Part shown: in pieces, positions 28,633 to 39,081 of the stretch
Layout: each line of letters opens with the position of its first letter
How positions within the stretch are numbered: position 1 is the stretch's first letter
From: Oscillospiraceae bacterium
GTDB taxonomy: Bacteria; Bacillota; Clostridia; Saccharofermentanales; Saccharofermentanaceae
Length of the DNA: 64,000 nucleotides
Reading direction: 5' to 3'
NCBI GenBank assembly: GCA_015069205.1
Contig: SVIZ01000006.1
Location: forward strand, 124,001 to 188,000
Notes under the pieces: model-generated
The model's input: the letters and a program-made list of their open reading frames with translations, nothing else
Database searches by the model: none
Told to the model about the DNA's origin: nothing
Translations under genes and position numbers: made by a program

Positions 28633-29028
28633 ATGCAGATTACAGATGCAATCGCAGATATGCTTACAAGAATCCGCAATGCCGGTACTGCAGGACACGC
28701 TACAGTTGATGTTCCCCAGTCCAACATGAAGAAGGCTATTGCTCAGATTCTCCTTGATGAAGGATATATTGAGAAGTTTGAGACACTCGAGGGAAATACT
28801 CAGGGTATCATCAGAATCACACTCAAGTATTCCGGAAGAAAGCCGGTTATCTCCGGTATCAAGAGAATCTCCAAGCCCGGTCTTCGTACATATGCGGACA
28901 AGGAGAATCTGCCCCGCGTACTCAACGGCTTGGGCGTTGCTATCATCTCAACATCTAAGGGTGTTATGACAGATAAGCAGGCTAGAAAGCTCGGCGTTGG
29001 CGGCGAAGTTCTCGCTTATATTTGGTAA
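28633..29028 (+). CDS. rpsH: 30S ribosomal protein S8
   Basis: [38 protein letters not shown]. Confidence 0.98.
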   Translation: MQITDAIADMLTRIRNAGTAGHATVDVPQSNMKKAIAQILLDEGYIEKFETLEGNTQGIIRITLKYSGRKPVISGIKRISKPGLRTYADKENLPRVLNGLGVAIISTSKGVMTDKQARKLGVGGEVLAYIW

Positions 29029-29136
29029 TTTTTAGAAGTCTGATCAAGACTTCCTAAAATATACATCTCTGAAAAGCCCCGGGTAGGGCGACATACCCTT
29101 CCGGAGGTTAAATCTCAAGAGCAGGAGGAAAAATTT

Positions 29137-29676
29137 ATGTCAAGAATCGGCAGAATGCCCATAGTCGTTCCCGCCGGCGTCGATGTTAAGATCGATGGTC
29201 AGCACGTAACGGTTAAGGGCGGCAAAGCAGAGCTCTCACTTGATGTACATCCCGACATCACAGTAAAGCTGGAGGATGGACAGATCCTCGTATCACGTCC
29301 TTCCGATGATAAGAATCATCGTTCACTCCACGGCCTTACAAGAGCGCTCATTCAGAATATGGTAACCGGTGTACACGAAGGTTTCTCTAAGACATTGGAG
29401 ATCAACGGTGTAGGTTACAGAGCAACAAAGCAGGGCAACAAGGTTGTATTCAACCTCGGTTATTCTCATCCTATCGAGATGGTTGAACCCGCTGGCATCA
29501 CAATCGATGTCAAAGATAACCAGGTCATCGTACAGGGCGCTGACAAGCAGCTCGTAGGCGAGACAGCAGCAAAGATCCGTTCTCTCAGAGTTCCTGATGT
29601 TTATAAGGGCAAGGGTATCAAGTATGCCGGCGAGCACCTTATCATCAAGGAAGGTAAGACCGGTGCTAAGAAGTAA
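29137..29676 (+). CDS. rplF: 50S ribosomal protein L6
   Basis: [50 protein letters not shown]. Confidence 0.98.
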   Translation: MSRIGRMPIVVPAGVDVKIDGQHVTVKGGKAELSLDVHPDITVKLEDGQILVSRPSDDKNHRSLHGLTRALIQNMVTGVHEGFSKTLEINGVGYRATKQGNKVVFNLGYSHPIEMVEPAGITIDVKDNQVIVQGADKQLVGETAAKIRSLRVPDVYKGKGIKYAGEHLIIKEGKTGAKK

Positions 29677-29699
29677 GGCGCAAAGGGGGTTTATTCAAC

Positions 29700-30068
29700 A
29701 TGATTGGTAGAATTGATAAAAATGAAATTCGTAAGAGAAAGCATGTTCGTGTAAGAAAGAAGATTTCCGGAACGACAGAGTGCCCTCGTCTTTGCGTATA
29801 TAGAAGCAACAGCCACATTTACGCTCAGATCATCGATGATACAAAGGGAGTTACTCTTGTTAGCGCTTCTACGCTCGACAAGGAGATCAAGGGCTCCGTA
29901 TCCGTTGGCAGCAACATCGAGGCAGCTAAAGCAGTTGGTAAGCTTATCGGTGAGCGCGCAATTGCCAAGGATATCAAGGACGTAGTATTCGACCGTGGCG
30001 GATATCTCTATCACGGAAGAGTACAGGCTTTGGCAGAGGCGGCAAGAGAAGCCGGTCTCTCATTCTAA
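29700..30068 (+). CDS. rplR: 50S ribosomal protein L18
   Basis: [55 protein letters not shown]. Confidence 0.98.
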   Translation: MIGRIDKNEIRKRKHVRVRKKISGTTECPRLCVYRSNSHIYAQIIDDTKGVTLVSASTLDKEIKGSVSVGSNIEAAKAVGKLIGERAIAKDIKDVVFDRGGYLYHGRVQALAEAAREAGLSF

Positions 30069-30086
30069 TCGGGAGGAGCAAATTAG

Positions 30087-30605
30087 ATGGCTTTAGAGTC
30101 TAAGAACATTTCAAGAGAAGAAAAGAAGGATAAGGAGTTCGAAGAGCGCGTTATCCACATCGGCCGTGTTTCCAAGACTGTTAAGGGCGGTAAGAACATG
30201 AGATTTGCTGCTCTCGTAGTTATCGGTGACAGAAAGGGTCGTGTAGGTAAGGGCATCGGTAAGTCCACCGAGGTTCCGGACGCTATCAGAAAGGGTATCG
30301 AAGAAGCAAAGAAGAACATCGTTGATGTTTCAATTGTTAACGGTACTATCCCTCACGAGACAGTCGGTGAATTCGCTGCAGCTCACATCGTTATGAAGCC
30401 TGCTGCAAACGGTACCGGTGTTATCGCTGGCGGTCCTGTTCGTTCAGTATGCGAGCTTGCAGGTATCACAGATATCCGTACAAAGTCAATCGGATCCAAC
30501 AATCCTAACAATATGGTCAACGCTACTATTGAGGGTCTTAAGTCCTTGAAGTCCGCTGAAGAAGTTGCAAGACTTCGCGGTAAGTCTGTTGACGAGATTA
30601 AGTAA
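30087..30605 (+). CDS. rpsE: 30S ribosomal protein S5
   Basis: [44 protein letters not shown]. Confidence 0.98.
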   Translation: MALESKNISREEKKDKEFEERVIHIGRVSKTVKGGKNMRFAALVVIGDRKGRVGKGIGKSTEVPDAIRKGIEEAKKNIVDVSIVNGTIPHETVGEFAAAHIVMKPAANGTGVIAGGPVRSVCELAGITDIRTKSIGSNNPNNMVNATIEGLKSLKSAEEVARLRGKSVDEIK

Positions 30606-30619
30606 GGAGGCCCGCTCAA

Positions 30620-30799
30620 ATGGCTAACATCAAGATTAAGCTTGTCAAAAGCACAAATAAGGCAAGAGAGTCCGAGAAGGCTACAATTAGAGCTTTGGGC
30701 TTGAAGAAGATCGGTCAGACTGTTGAGAAGGCTGACAATGAGGCTACACGCGGCATGATCAAGAAGGCTGTTAACTACGTAGCCGTAGAAGAGAATTAA
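30620..30799 (+). CDS. rpmD: 50S ribosomal protein L30 (absent from the ORF track, 59 aa)
   Basis: Translated by eye: MANIKIKLVKSTNKARESEKATIRALGLKKIGQTVEKADNEATRGMIKKAVNYVAVEEN*; AAGGAGG upstream; between rpsE and rplO. Confidence 0.96.
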   Translation: MANIKIKLVKSTNKARESEKATIRALGLKKIGQTVEKADNEATRGMIKKAVNYVAVEEN

Positions 30800-30811
30800 T
30801 GGAGGTGCCAC

Positions 30812-31255
30812 ATGAAGCTCAATGAAATGACTTCCGCAGGCAACGAAAAGGCTTATCGTAAGGGTAGAGGTCCCGGATCAGGCAACGGAAAGACTTCCGG
30901 CCGTGGTCACAAGGGTCAGAACGCTCGTTCAGGCGGCGGTGTAAGACCTGGTTTCGAAGGTGGTCAGATGCCCCTTTACAGACGTCTCCCTAAGAGAGGT
31001 TTCAATAATAAGAGATTTGCTCCTGCTTACATCGAAGTAAATGTTGGAGATCTTGAAGTATTCGATAACGGAACAGCAGTAGATGCTAAGGCTCTCGCTG
31101 AGAAGGGTGTTATCACTCTTCCTAAGGTTAACGACGGCGTCAAGATTCTCGGCAACGGCGAGCTCACAAAGAAGCTCGATGTAACAGCTGTTAAGTTCAC
31201 AGCTTCAGCTAAGGAGAAGATTGAGAAGGCCGGAGGCACGGCAACGGAGGGCTAA
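30812..31255 (+). CDS. rplO: 50S ribosomal protein L15
   Basis: [47 protein letters not shown]. Confidence 0.98.
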   Translation: MKLNEMTSAGNEKAYRKGRGPGSGNGKTSGRGHKGQNARSGGGVRPGFEGGQMPLYRRLPKRGFNNKRFAPAYIEVNVGDLEVFDNGTAVDAKALAEKGVITLPKVNDGVKILGNGELTKKLDVTAVKFTASAKEKIEKAGGTATEG

Positions 31256-31260
31256 TAGGC

Positions 31261-32604
31261 ATGAATGGTATTTTTGATACTGCAGTTAACGCTTTTCGTG
31301 TAGAGTCTATACGTAAAAGACTGCTCTATACCTTCATGATCCTGGGCATCTTCATGCTCGGCGGACTCGTACCTGTACCGGGTATCGATGGTGAGCAATT
31401 CACCAACGTTATCCGTCAGTGGGGTCAGCTCGGTAGCATTATGGACCTTATCTCAGGCGGTGGCCTGTTCCATGCGTCCATTTTGTCACTGGGTGTATCG
31501 CCTTACATTAACGCATCAATCATCATTCAGCTCTTAACTGTCGTTATCCCTGCTTTGGAAGATCTTTCCAAGGAAGGTGAGTCCGGCAGAAAGAAGATGG
31601 ATAAGATAACCAGAGTTTCAGCTATTGGTTTGGCTTTTGTTCAGTCCTGCCTGTTCACATATTCAACACGTTCGGCTCTGAACGGAAGCCTTCCCACATG
31701 GCTCAACGCAGCTCTTGTAGTTCTTGCTTTCACAGCTGGTTCTGCAATCGTTGTATTCCTCGGTGAGAAGATCAATGACAAGGGAATCGGAAACGGTGTA
31801 TCCCTCCTGATCTTCGCTGGTATCGCAACCCGTCTTCCCGATATGGTTAGGAACCTTTATGAGAAGTGCGTCAGCATCAGCGACTCAGTCGAAAATGCTG
31901 CTTTGGGAATCCTCCTCGGAATTCTTGTATTCATCGTTGTAGCGATCGTAGCTGTCGCTATCATCGTCTTCGTTCTTTATGTTCAGAACGCAGAAAGAAG
32001 AATTCCCGTTCAGTATTCCAAGAAGGTTATCGGCAGACAGCAGCGTGGTGGTAACAGAGACTATATTCCGCTCAAGGTTAACATGTCCGGTGTTATGCCT
32101 GTTATCTTCACAATGTCACTTTTGGCTATCCCGAACATTATCGTTACGTTGTTCTTCAGCAACAGCACGAACAAGGTTGCACTCTGGCTTAAGTCAGCAT
32201 TCACCGGAAGTGTTTGGTACTATATACTTTACTTCCTCCTTGTTATCGGATTTACATTCTTCTATACGGCGATCAATTTCCATCCCGTTGAGATTGCAAA
32301 CTCCATCACAAAGAACGGCGGTATGATAAACGGTATCAGATCCGGTAAGCCGACAACTGATTTCATTAAGACAACAGCTCACAGACTCAACTGGCTGGAA
32401 GCTTTCTTCCTTGTTATCGTCTGCATCCTGCCGACAGTAATCGGTATTCTTACAGGTTTGGAGAATGTATGGTTTGCAGGTACTTCAGTTTTGATTCTTA
32501 CAGGTGTTGCTAACGACCTCATCGTTCAGGTTGAAGGTGAACTTGAGATCAGAAGTCCTAAGGGATTCCTGGAAGATCTTACGATCAAGACAGGCAGAAG
32601 ATAA
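31261..32604 (+). CDS. secY: Preprotein translocase subunit SecY
   Basis: 447 aa; RKRLLYTFMILGIFMLGGLVPVPGID; SLGVSPYINASIIIQLL. Confidence 0.98.
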   Translation: MNGIFDTAVNAFRVESIRKRLLYTFMILGIFMLGGLVPVPGIDGEQFTNVIRQWGQLGSIMDLISGGGLFHASILSLGVSPYINASIIIQLLTVVIPALEDLSKEGESGRKKMDKITRVSAIGLAFVQSCLFTYSTRSALNGSLPTWLNAALVVLAFTAGSAIVVFLGEKINDKGIGNGVSLLIFAGIATRLPDMVRNLYEKCVSISDSVENAALGILLGILVFIVVAIVAVAIIVFVLYVQNAERRIPVQYSKKVIGRQQRGGNRDYIPLKVNMSGVMPVIFTMSLLAIPNIIVTLFFSNSTNKVALWLKSAFTGSVWYYILYFLLVIGFTFFYTAINFHPVEIANSITKNGGMINGIRSGKPTTDFIKTTAHRLNWLEAFFLVIVCILPTVIGILTGLENVWFAGTSVLILTGVANDLIVQVEGELEIRSPKGFLEDLTIKTGRR

Positions 32605-32629
32605 TTAACTGCTATTAAAGTAACTTCAA

Positions 32630-32722
32630 AGGGACTGTCTCAGAATGGATGAGATGGTCCCTGTTTCTTTGAAAAAATCACAGTAGAAGTCACAGTACAC
32701 CCTGACGGTTACTGTGATTTTT
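32630..32722 (+). terminator. Tandem terminator-like hairpins after secY
   Basis: GGGACtgTCTCA / TGAGAtgGTCCC near 32631-32662; then TCACAGTA (32690-32697) / TACTGTGA (32710-32717) followed by TTTTT. Confidence 0.75.
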
Positions 32723-32819
32723 CTGCGATATGAGGTCAAAGACTCCGAAAGAATACAGCATTTTGAGACGACGCCTTTTCCTTTGCGCATAAATCTGATT
32801 TAGGGACTATAATGAGGAT

Positions 32820-33986
32820 ATGGGCAACCTTTTAGATTATCTGGCATGGAGGGGAGACCTTCCCCTTGAAAGAGATCCTTTCAACAGTGTTGATGCACTG
32901 CTTTTGTCATGCCTGTCCTATGTCGATTTCGCAGATGTCGCTCCGGGTATGGGAGAGGGAAAGATAACTCTCGAAGAAGCTTCCGAAAGGTTCTTCACAC
33001 TCCATTCTCCGGAAGAACTTGCACAGGATAAATCCTTTATCAGCTTCGCACCTTCGATGCTTAAGGCCCTGGCTGATTCGGACAGGTTCAAGGATGCTTA
33101 CATACTTAATTATGTAAACGATACGGATATATCCCGTGAGATACAATTCTCTGCAATTGAGATCGATACATCTGACGGCGCGACTTTCATCTCATTCAGG
33201 GGAACAGATGACACCATTATCGGATGGAAGGAAGATTTTAACTTAAGCTTCATGACAGTTCCCGCTGAAGATGAGGCTGTGGCTTATCTGAAGAAAGTTG
33301 CGGATGGAAAAAACAATACAGTAAGGATAGGCGGACATTCAAAGGGAGGACATCTCGCAGTTTATTCTGCGGCTTTGGCAGATGACAAGCTTAATTCCAG
33401 AATCGAAAGCATATATAACTTTGACGGCCCGGGATTCAACCGCGACGCGACGGAGTCTGAGAACTTCAGGAAGATACAGGGCAGGATCGTGAAGATAATC
33501 CCGGAAAGTTCCATCGTCGGAAGACTGTTATTCAATGCGACTGAACCTGTCATTGTAAGAAGCAATGAGACGGGAATAATGCAGCACAATCCTTTATCCT
33601 GGCAGCTTGAAGGTAAAGAATTCGAGACAAGGGACTTCACGGATAAGATAAGTGATCTTTTCGATGAGACAATGACAAAGTGGCTCGATGAGATGAGTTT
33701 TGAGGAAAGAAAAGTCTTTGTAGATGAACTTTTCTCGGTTTTCGAAGCATCCGGCTGCGAGAACTTAAGCATGCTTACAAAAGTCGGAGTCAAAGGGACC
33801 AGAGCCATGATCGGGAGAATGAAGGAGATCAAGAACGACTCAGGTGAAAAGGTAAGGACACTTATGAAGATGTTCTTCGTAAACATAAACGTACTGAAAG
33901 ACAGCGTCGTTAAAGAGAAACTGGAAGAAAGTCCTATAAAGCTCGGAATAGCAGCAAATATAAGCAAAAAGAACGGGAAGCAGTAA
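32820..33986 (+). CDS. Mbeg1-like / DUF2974 alpha/beta-hydrolase
   Basis: 388 aa; MGNLLDYLAWRGDLPLERDPFNSVDALLLSCLSYVDF; nucleophile elbow GGHSKGGHLAVYSA. Confidence 0.88.
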   Translation: MGNLLDYLAWRGDLPLERDPFNSVDALLLSCLSYVDFADVAPGMGEGKITLEEASERFFTLHSPEELAQDKSFISFAPSMLKALADSDRFKDAYILNYVNDTDISREIQFSAIEIDTSDGATFISFRGTDDTIIGWKEDFNLSFMTVPAEDEAVAYLKKVADGKNNTVRIGGHSKGGHLAVYSAALADDKLNSRIESIYNFDGPGFNRDATESENFRKIQGRIVKIIPESSIVGRLLFNATEPVIVRSNETGIMQHNPLSWQLEGKEFETRDFTDKISDLFDETMTKWLDEMSFEERKVFVDELFSVFEASGCENLSMLTKVGVKGTRAMIGRMKEIKNDSGEKVRTLMKMFFVNINVLKDSVVKEKLEESPIKLGIAANISKKNGKQ

Positions 33987-33998
33987 AGCTTCCCGTTT
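33972..33998 (+). terminator. Terminator, probably bidirectional
   Basis: ACGGGAAGC agtaa AGCTTCCCGT TT overlapping the 3' end of the hydrolase gene. Confidence 0.7.
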
Positions 33999-34022
33999 AT
34001 CTTATATGATGTTGTCCTTATA

Positions 34023-35945
34023 TCATGCCTGTTGGGTGAGAACAGGGAATGACAGTGACACTTTGAAGAGATCTCCATCTATATCGATCCTAAATGAGCC
34101 GCCCTGAAGTTCGGTCATGCTCTTGGCGATCGAAAGGCCGAGACCGTTACCTTCTGTGTTTCTGGACTGATCGCCTCTTACGAAACGCTCAACAAGTTCG
34201 TCAGCGCTGATATTGAGTTCTGCGCTCGAAGTGTTTTTGAATGTGGTGACTGCCTGATTGCCTTGGACTTCAAGTGACAGGTAAACTCTGGTTCCGGGCT
34301 GGGCATACTTGCAGATGTTGTTCATGAGATTGTCGTAGATCCTCATCATGCGTCTGCCGTCTGCCATGATCATTACAGGTCCTTCGGGTGCGTTCGTTAT
34401 AAGATTCAGATTGGATGCTTCGAGCTTCTCTTTAAATTCTCCAGCAGTCTGGGATACGAATGTTACAGCGTCAAGAGGAGCGGGAACGATCTCAAGGTTG
34501 CCCGTTGAAGCCTTGGATGCTTCAACGAGATCTTCTATAAGTCTCTTTAGTTTATCTGACTGTCTTACAACAACTTCGGAATACTCTGCCATCTTGGGAT
34601 CAGAAGGATCAGTGGTTCCCATGAGTGAAGCGTAGTTGATGATCGATGTAAGAGGTGTCTTGATGTCATGTGAGACATTTGTGATGAGCTCTGTTTTCAT
34701 GCGCTCTGACTTAAGTCTTTCTTCTACTGCGATAGTAACTGAATCAGAAACATTGTTGAGGTTAAGAGCGTGTTTTTTGAAGTCTCCCCAGAGTCCTTTG
34801 GTGCTTACGCGGTAAGTGATATCGCCTTCTGCGATCTTATCTCCTGCAATCTTAAGTTTTCTGAGCATAAAGGCAATATAAAGAATGAACGGGCAGAGGA
34901 TGAGTTTTTCGAAAAACCAACCTATTGAGATCACATCAGATTCAAACCCCGAACCGGCCATTACTATGATTTCGACAAATGATAATCCTGCAACGAAAAG
35001 GACTGTTCTCCAGATGAGAGGTATCGAAAGAATGCCTTTGATAATGAGCTTGAAGAGTTTTCCTATCAGCATGATTATCTTATACACAAGTAATCCCTTG
35101 ATAAGTGAGTGAAGCTTAACTCGTGCAGCAAATGCCACGCATAATCCGAGCATCATGTTCAAGACCAGCAAGATCAGTAATATGCTCATGACGATCTCGA
35201 GCCTTCCGGGTGCAGCGCCTGCAATGAGCACTCCGATGGATGAGACAAAAATGAAGCCTGCTAAAAGAAGATCGAAAGGGATCTTTCCGGTAGGACCTAA
35301 ACAGATTTCATCAGAACCCGGCTTTTTACCGGTGACACACATGAGAGCAACAAATGCAGCGATGCCTGCGATCACGCAGATTATGGCAACAGGGTAGACT
35401 ATATAGCGGGTGCTTATAACCAGGTGGATCACCTGTTTGTCGAATGCAGAGTATTTTGATAAGGCCAATGAATCAGCATATGCGTTGACTGTGGCTTCGA
35501 CCACTGTATCGCCGGGTTCAGAATAATTGTCATGAGAGTGTTTGTATTCTCCGTTTTTATCGTAAACAAGTCTCATATCGAATGTGTAGAGCTTGTAATT
35601 CTCGAATTCTCCGGGCTTACCTGCAGCTTCTGATACATCCTTATAATCACGTGTGGATGTGATCAGTTTGCCGTCTTTGTCCTTAACTTCGATGCTGATG
35701 TTTTCGACATGATAATTCTGGATGCCGAGAAGATTCTCTGTCTCACTCATCGCGGTATAGTAGATGAATGATTCATCATTTTTCTGATAGAACTCTTCTT
35801 CGGTTATATCGTAAAGATCTTCCTGTATGCATACTACCGATGCACATACACATCCGAAAGTGACTATCACTAAGATGTTGATGATAAGGAACAGCAGGAA
35901 TTTTCCCGGAACTGTCCTTAAAAACTGATTCTTCTTGTTTTCCAT
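34023..35945 (-). CDS. Multi-pass membrane sensor histidine kinase
   Basis: 640 aa; several TMs; H-box LITNVSHDIKTPLTSIINYASLM; ATPase GNGLGLSIAKSMTELQGGSF. Confidence 0.93.
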   Translation of the reverse strand: MENKKNQFLRTVPGKFLLFLIINILVIVTFGCVCASVVCIQEDLYDITEEEFYQKNDESFIYYTAMSETENLLGIQNYHVENISIEVKDKDGKLITSTRDYKDVSEAAGKPGEFENYKLYTFDMRLVYDKNGEYKHSHDNYSEPGDTVVEATVNAYADSLALSKYSAFDKQVIHLVISTRYIVYPVAIICVIAGIAAFVALMCVTGKKPGSDEICLGPTGKIPFDLLLAGFIFVSSIGVLIAGAAPGRLEIVMSILLILLVLNMMLGLCVAFAARVKLHSLIKGLLVYKIIMLIGKLFKLIIKGILSIPLIWRTVLFVAGLSFVEIIVMAGSGFESDVISIGWFFEKLILCPFILYIAFMLRKLKIAGDKIAEGDITYRVSTKGLWGDFKKHALNLNNVSDSVTIAVEERLKSERMKTELITNVSHDIKTPLTSIINYASLMGTTDPSDPKMAEYSEVVVRQSDKLKRLIEDLVEASKASTGNLEIVPAPLDAVTFVSQTAGEFKEKLEASNLNLITNAPEGPVMIMADGRRMMRIYDNLMNNICKYAQPGTRVYLSLEVQGNQAVTTFKNTSSAELNISADELVERFVRGDQSRNTEGNGLGLSIAKSMTELQGGSFRIDIDGDLFKVSLSFPVLTQQA

Positions 35946-36644
35946 TAGTTTCTCCCCTTCTCGATCTTATAACCCTGGCCGAAGATAACTTTTATGTATC
36001 TCGGTTCATTGGGTGTGATCTCAACCTTTTCTCTAAGATGTCTGATATGTACCGCAACGGTGTTTTCGCCTGCTGACAAAGCGCTTTCGCCCCATACCTT
36101 GCTGTATATCTCTTTGGGCGAGAAGACTTTGCCGGGATATTCCATAAGCAGCTTTAATATGTCGAACTCTGTGGGGGTGAGGCTGACGGCGTTTCCGTCT
36201 ACCGTAACGGTCTTGGTGGTGTCATCAAGTTCGATCCCGCCGACCGTAAGAAGTTCTTTGGCAGCTGTTCCTGAGCCGAGCTTGGTGTAGCGTCTGAGCT
36301 GTGATCCTACTCTTGCGGCAACCTCCAGGGGGTTAAAGGGCTTGGTGATATAATCATCAGCCCCTATGTTAAGTCCCAATATCTTGTCCTGGTCCTCTGA
36401 CTTCGCGGTTAAGAGGATGATGGGCATATTGAACTTCTCCCTGATCTTTGCCATCGCTGTTATCCCGTCCATTTGCGGCATCATGATATCCATCAGTATG
36501 AGATGTATGTCTTCCTTCTCAACAAGTTCTGTTGCTTCGACACCGTTAAATGCCTCGAAAAGCCTGTAATCCGGATTCTGCAGGTAGATCTTCAGAGCGT
36601 TTACGATATCTTTGTCGTCATCACAAATGAGAATGTTATACATG
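35945..36644 (-). CDS. OmpR-family response regulator
   Basis: MYNILICDDDKDIVNALKIYL; LILMDIMMPQMDGI; winged-helix VWGESALSAGENTVAVHIRHLREKVE. Start chosen at ATG 36644 behind a G-rich site. Confidence 0.94.
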
Positions 36645-36787
36645 TTTCCCCCCACACTGTTTCAAGATAATGAAATTCTACGGATAAAAGCCTTAATATC
36701 AAATGACTTAATTCCTTAAGATTTGATTAAGTCTGCAAGTTTATGGCAAAATATCCCCTGAAAAAAATAATATAAGGTAAAAGATAA

Positions 36788-37336
36788 ATGCTGTACATAA
36801 TAAGACACGGAAAAACTGACTGGAATCTTAAGCATAAGCTTCAGGGAAAGACGGATATCCCGCTAAATGACATGGGCCGCGATATGGCTAAAGAAGCAGG
36901 GGAGCTCTATAAGGACATCAATTTTGATATCTGCTTTTGTTCTCCTCTGGTAAGAGCCAGAGAGACCGCCGAGCTCCTGCTTCAGGGAAGGGATATCCCC
37001 GTGATAATAGACGAAAGGCTTACAGAGATGGGCTTTGGTATCTATGAAGGCACCGAAAATGTTTTCGAAAAGCCTGAGTGTCCCGTAAGAGAACTTTTCT
37101 TTAATCCGGCATCCTATAAACCTGTCGGAGGTGCTGAAAGCCTTGAAAGTCTTATCTCCAGGACAGGTGAATTCCTGAATGAAAAGGTCTGGCCGCTCAT
37201 GGATGAAGGCAAGGATGTCCTGATAGTAGGCCATGGCGCCATGAATTCGGCGATCATCGGACAGATAAGGAATACTCCCCTTGAAAAATTCTGGGCTGAA
37301 GGCATTGAAAACTGCCGCCTGATAAAGCTCCTATAA
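36788..37336 (+). CDS. Histidine phosphatase family protein (phosphoglycerate mutase-like)
   Basis: 182 aa; MLYIIRHGKTDWNLKHKLQGKTDIPLNDMG; LIVGHGAMNSAII. Confidence 0.92.
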   Translation: MLYIIRHGKTDWNLKHKLQGKTDIPLNDMGRDMAKEAGELYKDINFDICFCSPLVRARETAELLLQGRDIPVIIDERLTEMGFGIYEGTENVFEKPECPVRELFFNPASYKPVGGAESLESLISRTGEFLNEKVWPLMDEGKDVLIVGHGAMNSAIIGQIRNTPLEKFWAEGIENCRLIKLL

Positions 37337-37341
37337 ATAGG

Positions 37342-37367
37342 AGCGACCACCCCGAAGGGTGGCCGCA
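37342..37367. terminator. Hairpin between convergent genes
   Basis: GCGACCACCCcgaaGGGTGGCCGC; no strong T run on the + strand. Confidence 0.5.
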
Positions 37368-37531
37368 AATATGGGGATAATAGGAATAGAAAAATGTCTT
37401 TGTTGATATTTGAAGTATAGTTTATTTAGGCTTGTATTTCAATGACCTATATTAAATGTTGTATTAATGTAATTTGAAAAGAATGTGAAGGTTTTTATCG
37501 TTATATTAACGAAATTTACACCTTATTCTTA

Positions 37532-39055
37532 TTATTGCGGCCGGCTTCCTCTATCACCTCCCGGAAAAGCACCGGGATCACCGCCCGGCATCATTCCGCC
37601 GGGACCAAAACCTGAACCTCCGCCGGAGATATTGTCCTCAAGTACTATTGTCTCTTCGTAATTTCCTGCCGTAAAGGTATAGTTATTGCCTGTGACAAGC
37701 TCCGGACTGCTGATAAGCACTGTCTGGTAAGAACAATCTGCCGTTACCTTTATTATTTCATTTCCTGAAGGATCTGTAACACAGATCTCGGTCCCTTCGG
37801 ACTGGCTTCCTGTATTTATAAGCATTGTACCCTGTGAAGCGCTTGTAAAGTTCGTTGCCATACCTGATGCACCTGCCATTACTACTGTACCGCCTGTGAT
37901 AACAGCGTTTCCGTTGACATCCAGGGAACCGTTGCCGCTTCTGGTAGGACCCATAACAACAAGCGTTCCGCCGTTCATCTCAAATGAACCGTTGGAATCT
38001 ATGCCGTCTCCTTCAGTTCTTACATAGAGCTCGCCGCCATTGATCACCAGTGTTGTGGCACTGTCTGCCTGCATTGTCTCACCAGATGGAGATACCGCAT
38101 TTATTGCATCGTCTGATGAGACTATTGAGATGCTGCCGCCGTTAAGCGTTATGTTCCGGGCTTCTATGCCTTCGTAGGAATTTGTTATGTTTACCGTGCC
38201 GTCATCTATCTGAAGTGAAGAAACAGCTGTCAGGCCGTCATCTCCTGCATCGATAGTTATATTTCCGGATGAGACGAAAATATATCCCTTTGACTCATCT
38301 TCATCGTTGTCAGACTGGATGCCGTCTTTTCCGCAGGTGATATTAACATCCGCATTCTGTACGGATACGGAATCCTTTCCCTGAATGCCGTCCTTTTCAC
38401 TTGTTACGGTAACCGTGCCGCCTGTGACCATGATGTCATCCTTGCCGACGATGCCGTGTCCGGTTGATTCGACATTAAGAGATCCGGAACCGTTGATCGT
38501 AAGATCTGTTTTCGCGAAGATCGCACCGTCAACACTGTTGTCATCCTTGGAATCGAACTCGCCGGTGTTTGCCAGAAGGTTCTCTGTACCGTCTTCCAAA
38601 GTGATATAGACATTATCGGCATTAAGGCAGTAGAGAGCTGCATAATCGGATGACGTGATGTTTGCATTCTTCAGTACGATCCTTATATCATCTGAATCTC
38701 CGGCATCGACTACTATATATCCGTCATCCAGAGTTCCTGTGAATACATAAGTACCTTTGCCCTTGATCGTGATAACAGAACCGTCAATCTGAACTGAAGA
38801 TGAATCTGTTACGGCAGAAGAACCCGTAAGTGTAATGGTCTCTGATTCCGTTTCATCGTAACCTGTCTCAAGGTCCTTATCCGTGAAAGCCTCTTCCGAG
38901 GTGATCGATGTCGAGGCAGCAGTTGATTCCGGTGATGAAGTGCTTGTAGTTCCTGATGCCGAAGTTGTCCCGGAACATGCTGTAAGTGTGGTGACTAAAA
39001 GTGCGCCTGCTGCAAGCATTGCCAAAATCTTATGATCTGTCTTAAAACGTTTCAT
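37532..39055 (-). CDS. Lipoprotein with right-handed beta-helix carbohydrate-binding domain (DUF4353 / Cthe_2159-like)
   Basis: 507 aa; lipobox LLVTTLTACS; repeats such as DLTINGSGSLNVES, DDIMVTGGTVTVTSEKDGIQGKDSVSVQNADVNITCGKDGIQ; Gly/Pro-rich C-tail. Confidence 0.85.
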   Translation of the reverse strand: MKRFKTDHKILAMLAAGALLVTTLTACSGTTSASGTTSTSSPESTAASTSITSEEAFTDKDLETGYDETESETITLTGSSAVTDSSSVQIDGSVITIKGKGTYVFTGTLDDGYIVVDAGDSDDIRIVLKNANITSSDYAALYCLNADNVYITLEDGTENLLANTGEFDSKDDNSVDGAIFAKTDLTINGSGSLNVESTGHGIVGKDDIMVTGGTVTVTSEKDGIQGKDSVSVQNADVNITCGKDGIQSDNDEDESKGYIFVSSGNITIDAGDDGLTAVSSLQIDDGTVNITNSYEGIEARNITLNGGSISIVSSDDAINAVSPSGETMQADSATTLVINGGELYVRTEGDGIDSNGSFEMNGGTLVVMGPTRSGNGSLDVNGNAVITGGTVVMAGASGMATNFTSASQGTMLINTGSQSEGTEICVTDPSGNEIIKVTADCSYQTVLISSPELVTGNNYTFTAGNYEETIVLEDNISGGGSGFGPGGMMPGGDPGAFPGGDRGSRPQ

Positions 39056-39081
39056 GTTGTTTCTCCTTTCATTTCCGGCTG

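Noticed and set aside
30151-30159. Perfect DnaA box TTATCCACA
   Set aside because: Single copy inside rpsE coding sequence, no cluster or AT-rich unwinding element; likely chance.
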